Positions 5,485 through 6,624 of a DNA stretch of 6,624 bases are shown here, one piece after another. The stretch is from a bacterium (GTDB lineage Bacteria > Hydrogenedentota > Hydrogenedentia > Hydrogenedentiales > SLHB01). A model generated the notes under the pieces. It did no database searches and was not told the origin of the DNA. It saw nothing but the letters and a program-made list of their open reading frames with translations. The translations under genes were made by a program, and so were the position numbers. Within the stretch, counting starts at the first letter, position 1. The number at the start of each line of letters is the position of its first letter. The DNA is taken from positions 1-6,624 of the forward strand of contig JAAEQP010000221.1 of the NCBI GenBank assembly GCA_024231375.1. Reading direction: 5' to 3'.

Positions 5485-6492
5485 ATGAAAGAGAAGTTAG
5501 CAGAGCTAGCACGCACGGCTGTTGAGAGAGTCGCTGAAGCGGCTGACCTGAAAGCCCTTGAGGACTTGAGGGTTAAGTACCTGGGACGTAAGGGGATGCT
5601 CACAGAGGTACTCCGTGGCCTCAGTGACGCGCCTCCCGAAGAACGCCCTGCCCTCGGCCAGGCCGCCAACAAGCTGAAGAACCTCCTGGCCAAGGCCGTC
5701 GAGGAACGCAAATCGCTCCTGGGCGAGGCAGACAGTGCCCGCAAGGCGGAAGAGGACACGATCGACCTCTCACTGCCGGGCCGCCGACCCCGCGTAGGCC
5801 ACATGCATCCCGTTGCCCAAGTGACGGAAGAGATTGTGTCCATCTTCTCCGAACTGGGGTTCCAGGTGGCCACGGGGCCCGACATCGAGACCGAATACTA
5901 CAACTTCGACTGTCTCAACACGCCCGACGACCATCCGGCCCGGGACCTGCACGACACCTTCTTCGTGAAGCCCGGCGTAGTGCTCCGGACCCACACGTCA
6001 CCGGTCCAGATGCGCGTTATGGAGAAGACCCAGCCTCCTGTGGCCGTTATCGTGCCCGGCCGGGTCTACCGGGTGGACGCCGATTCCACGCATAGCCCCA
6101 TGTTCTTTCAACTGGAAGGGCTCCTTGTCGACAAAGACGTCACCTTCGCGGAGCTGAAGGGCACCCTGATGCACTTCGTTCACAAGATGTTCGGGCCCGA
6201 CATCCCCGTCCGGTTCCGGCCCCACTATTTCCCCTTCACCGAACCCTCGGCCGAAATGGACATCCTGTGGTCCGTGGACCGCGGCAACGGCCAGAAGGAA
6301 GAGCGCTGGCTCGAGATTGGCGGGTGCGGCATGGTCCATCCGGAAGTGTTCAAATACGCCAAGTACGATTCCACCCAATACACTGGGTTCGCCTTCGGCA
6401 TGGGGATGGACCGAATCGCCATGGTGAAGTACGGCATCGACAGCATTAGCCACTTGTACGAAAACGACTTACGTTTCCTGGAGCAGTTCTAA
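5485..6492 (+). CDS. pheS: Phenylalanyl-tRNA synthetase alpha subunit (335 aa)
   Basis: This is the catalytic alpha subunit of the cytoplasmic alpha2-beta2 enzyme that charges tRNA-Phe using ATP. The N-terminal about 90 residues form the tRNA-binding coiled coil, with the conserved [16 protein letters not shown] block (31-46). The class II core follows: motif 1 region near [13 protein letters not shown] (105-117), motif 2 with [21 protein letters not shown] (192-212), the [12 protein letters not shown] phenylalanine-site block (244-255), GCGMVHP (280-286) and motif 3 [13 protein letters not shown] (301-313). It ends in [11 protein letters not shown], as usual for the bacterial family, and the length is typical. 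ATG 5485 follows AAGGA (5473-5477) at 7 bases. It lies 34 bases after yggS with no terminator or T-box-like leader between, so it is probably in the same transcript. pheT begins one base after its stop. No odd or missing active-site residue was noticed. Confidence 0.97.
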   Translation: MKEKLAELARTAVERVAEAADLKALEDLRVKYLGRKGMLTEVLRGLSDAPPEERPALGQAANKLKNLLAKAVEERKSLLGEADSARKAEEDTIDLSLPGRRPRVGHMHPVAQVTEEIVSIFSELGFQVATGPDIETEYYNFDCLNTPDDHPARDLHDTFFVKPGVVLRTHTSPVQMRVMEKTQPPVAVIVPGRVYRVDADSTHSPMFFQLEGLLVDKDVTFAELKGTLMHFVHKMFGPDIPVRFRPHYFPFTEPSAEMDILWSVDRGNGQKEERWLEIGGCGMVHPEVFKYAKYDSTQYTGFAFGMGMDRIAMVKYGIDSISHLYENDLRFLEQF

Positions 6493-6493
6493 G

Positions 6494-6624
6494 ATGCGCA
6501 TTTCTCTCAACTGGCTCAAAGAATATGTCCCCGTCGAGATGGACCCGGCCAAACTGGCCGACACCTTGACCATGCTCGGTCTCGAAATCGAGAGCATGGA
6601 TCAACCCGGCGCCGAGATCGCCAA
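6494..6624 (+). CDS. pheT: Phenylalanyl-tRNA synthetase beta subunit, N-terminal fragment
   Basis: The first 43 codons are present before the window ends. The start MRISLNWLKEYVPVEMD and the following LADTLTMLGLEIESM are the standard opening of bacterial PheT, which pairs with PheS and carries the tRNA-binding (EMAP/OB-like) and editing domains further downstream. The ATG at 6494 comes one base after the pheS stop. Its likely ribosome binding site, TGGAG at 6479-6483, lies inside the end of pheS, so translation is probably coupled, which suits equal subunit production. The rest of the gene lies beyond the window, so completeness cannot be judged. Confidence 0.95.
   Translation, partial: MRISLNWLKEYVPVEMDPAKLADTLTMLGLEIESMDQPGAEIA

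Overview
The window is about 6.6 kb of GC-rich bacterial DNA, and every convincing gene lies on the + strand. It holds the 3' end of an ABC-2-type permease gene, a secreted or membrane-anchored TPR-like protein gene, a 534-base non-coding stretch full of repeats, a small zinc-ribbon membrane protein gene, a methyltransferase-kinase fusion gene, yggS, pheS and the 5' end of pheT. The PheS, PheT and YggS sequences are clearly bacterial. The permease plus TPR-protein pair, the short zinc-ribbon/two-helix protein and the palindromic intergenic repeats recall uncultured lineages of the Planctomycetota/PVC or Hydrogenedentota kind. That placement is an impression from recall, not a demonstrated assignment.

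Layout. (1) Positions 1-1993 are the end of a transporter operon: the permease tail is followed after 3 bases by the TPR-protein gene, and the unit closes with a 13-bp perfect-stem intrinsic terminator at 2012-2047. (2) Positions 1994-2527 carry no credible gene. They contain a probable 151-bp MITE-like insertion (2076-2226) with imperfect terminal inverted repeats and a flanking 5-bp direct repeat GCAGT, three similar REP-like hairpins in one orientation, and a candidate promoter for the next gene. (3) Positions 2528-4686 form a two-gene unit. The first gene encodes a 140-aa zinc-ribbon protein with two predicted membrane helices. The second, 17 bases downstream, encodes a 572-aa fusion of an N-terminal SAM-dependent methyltransferase to a C-terminal APH/choline-kinase-like phosphotransferase. 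(4) Positions 4687-6624 are a housekeeping unit with a good sigma70-like promoter (4713-4741) ahead of yggS (PLP homeostasis), then pheS and pheT (phenylalanyl-tRNA synthetase alpha and beta), with pheT cut by the window edge.

The housekeeping genes are ordinary. The parts worth a second look are the methyltransferase-kinase fusion, whose kinase catalytic loop has Trp where His is usual, its membrane-protein partner, and the repeat-laden gap before them. I found no tRNA, rRNA, CRISPR array or complete insertion sequence. The long minus-strand ORFs are best explained as GC-rich shadows of the plus-strand genes.
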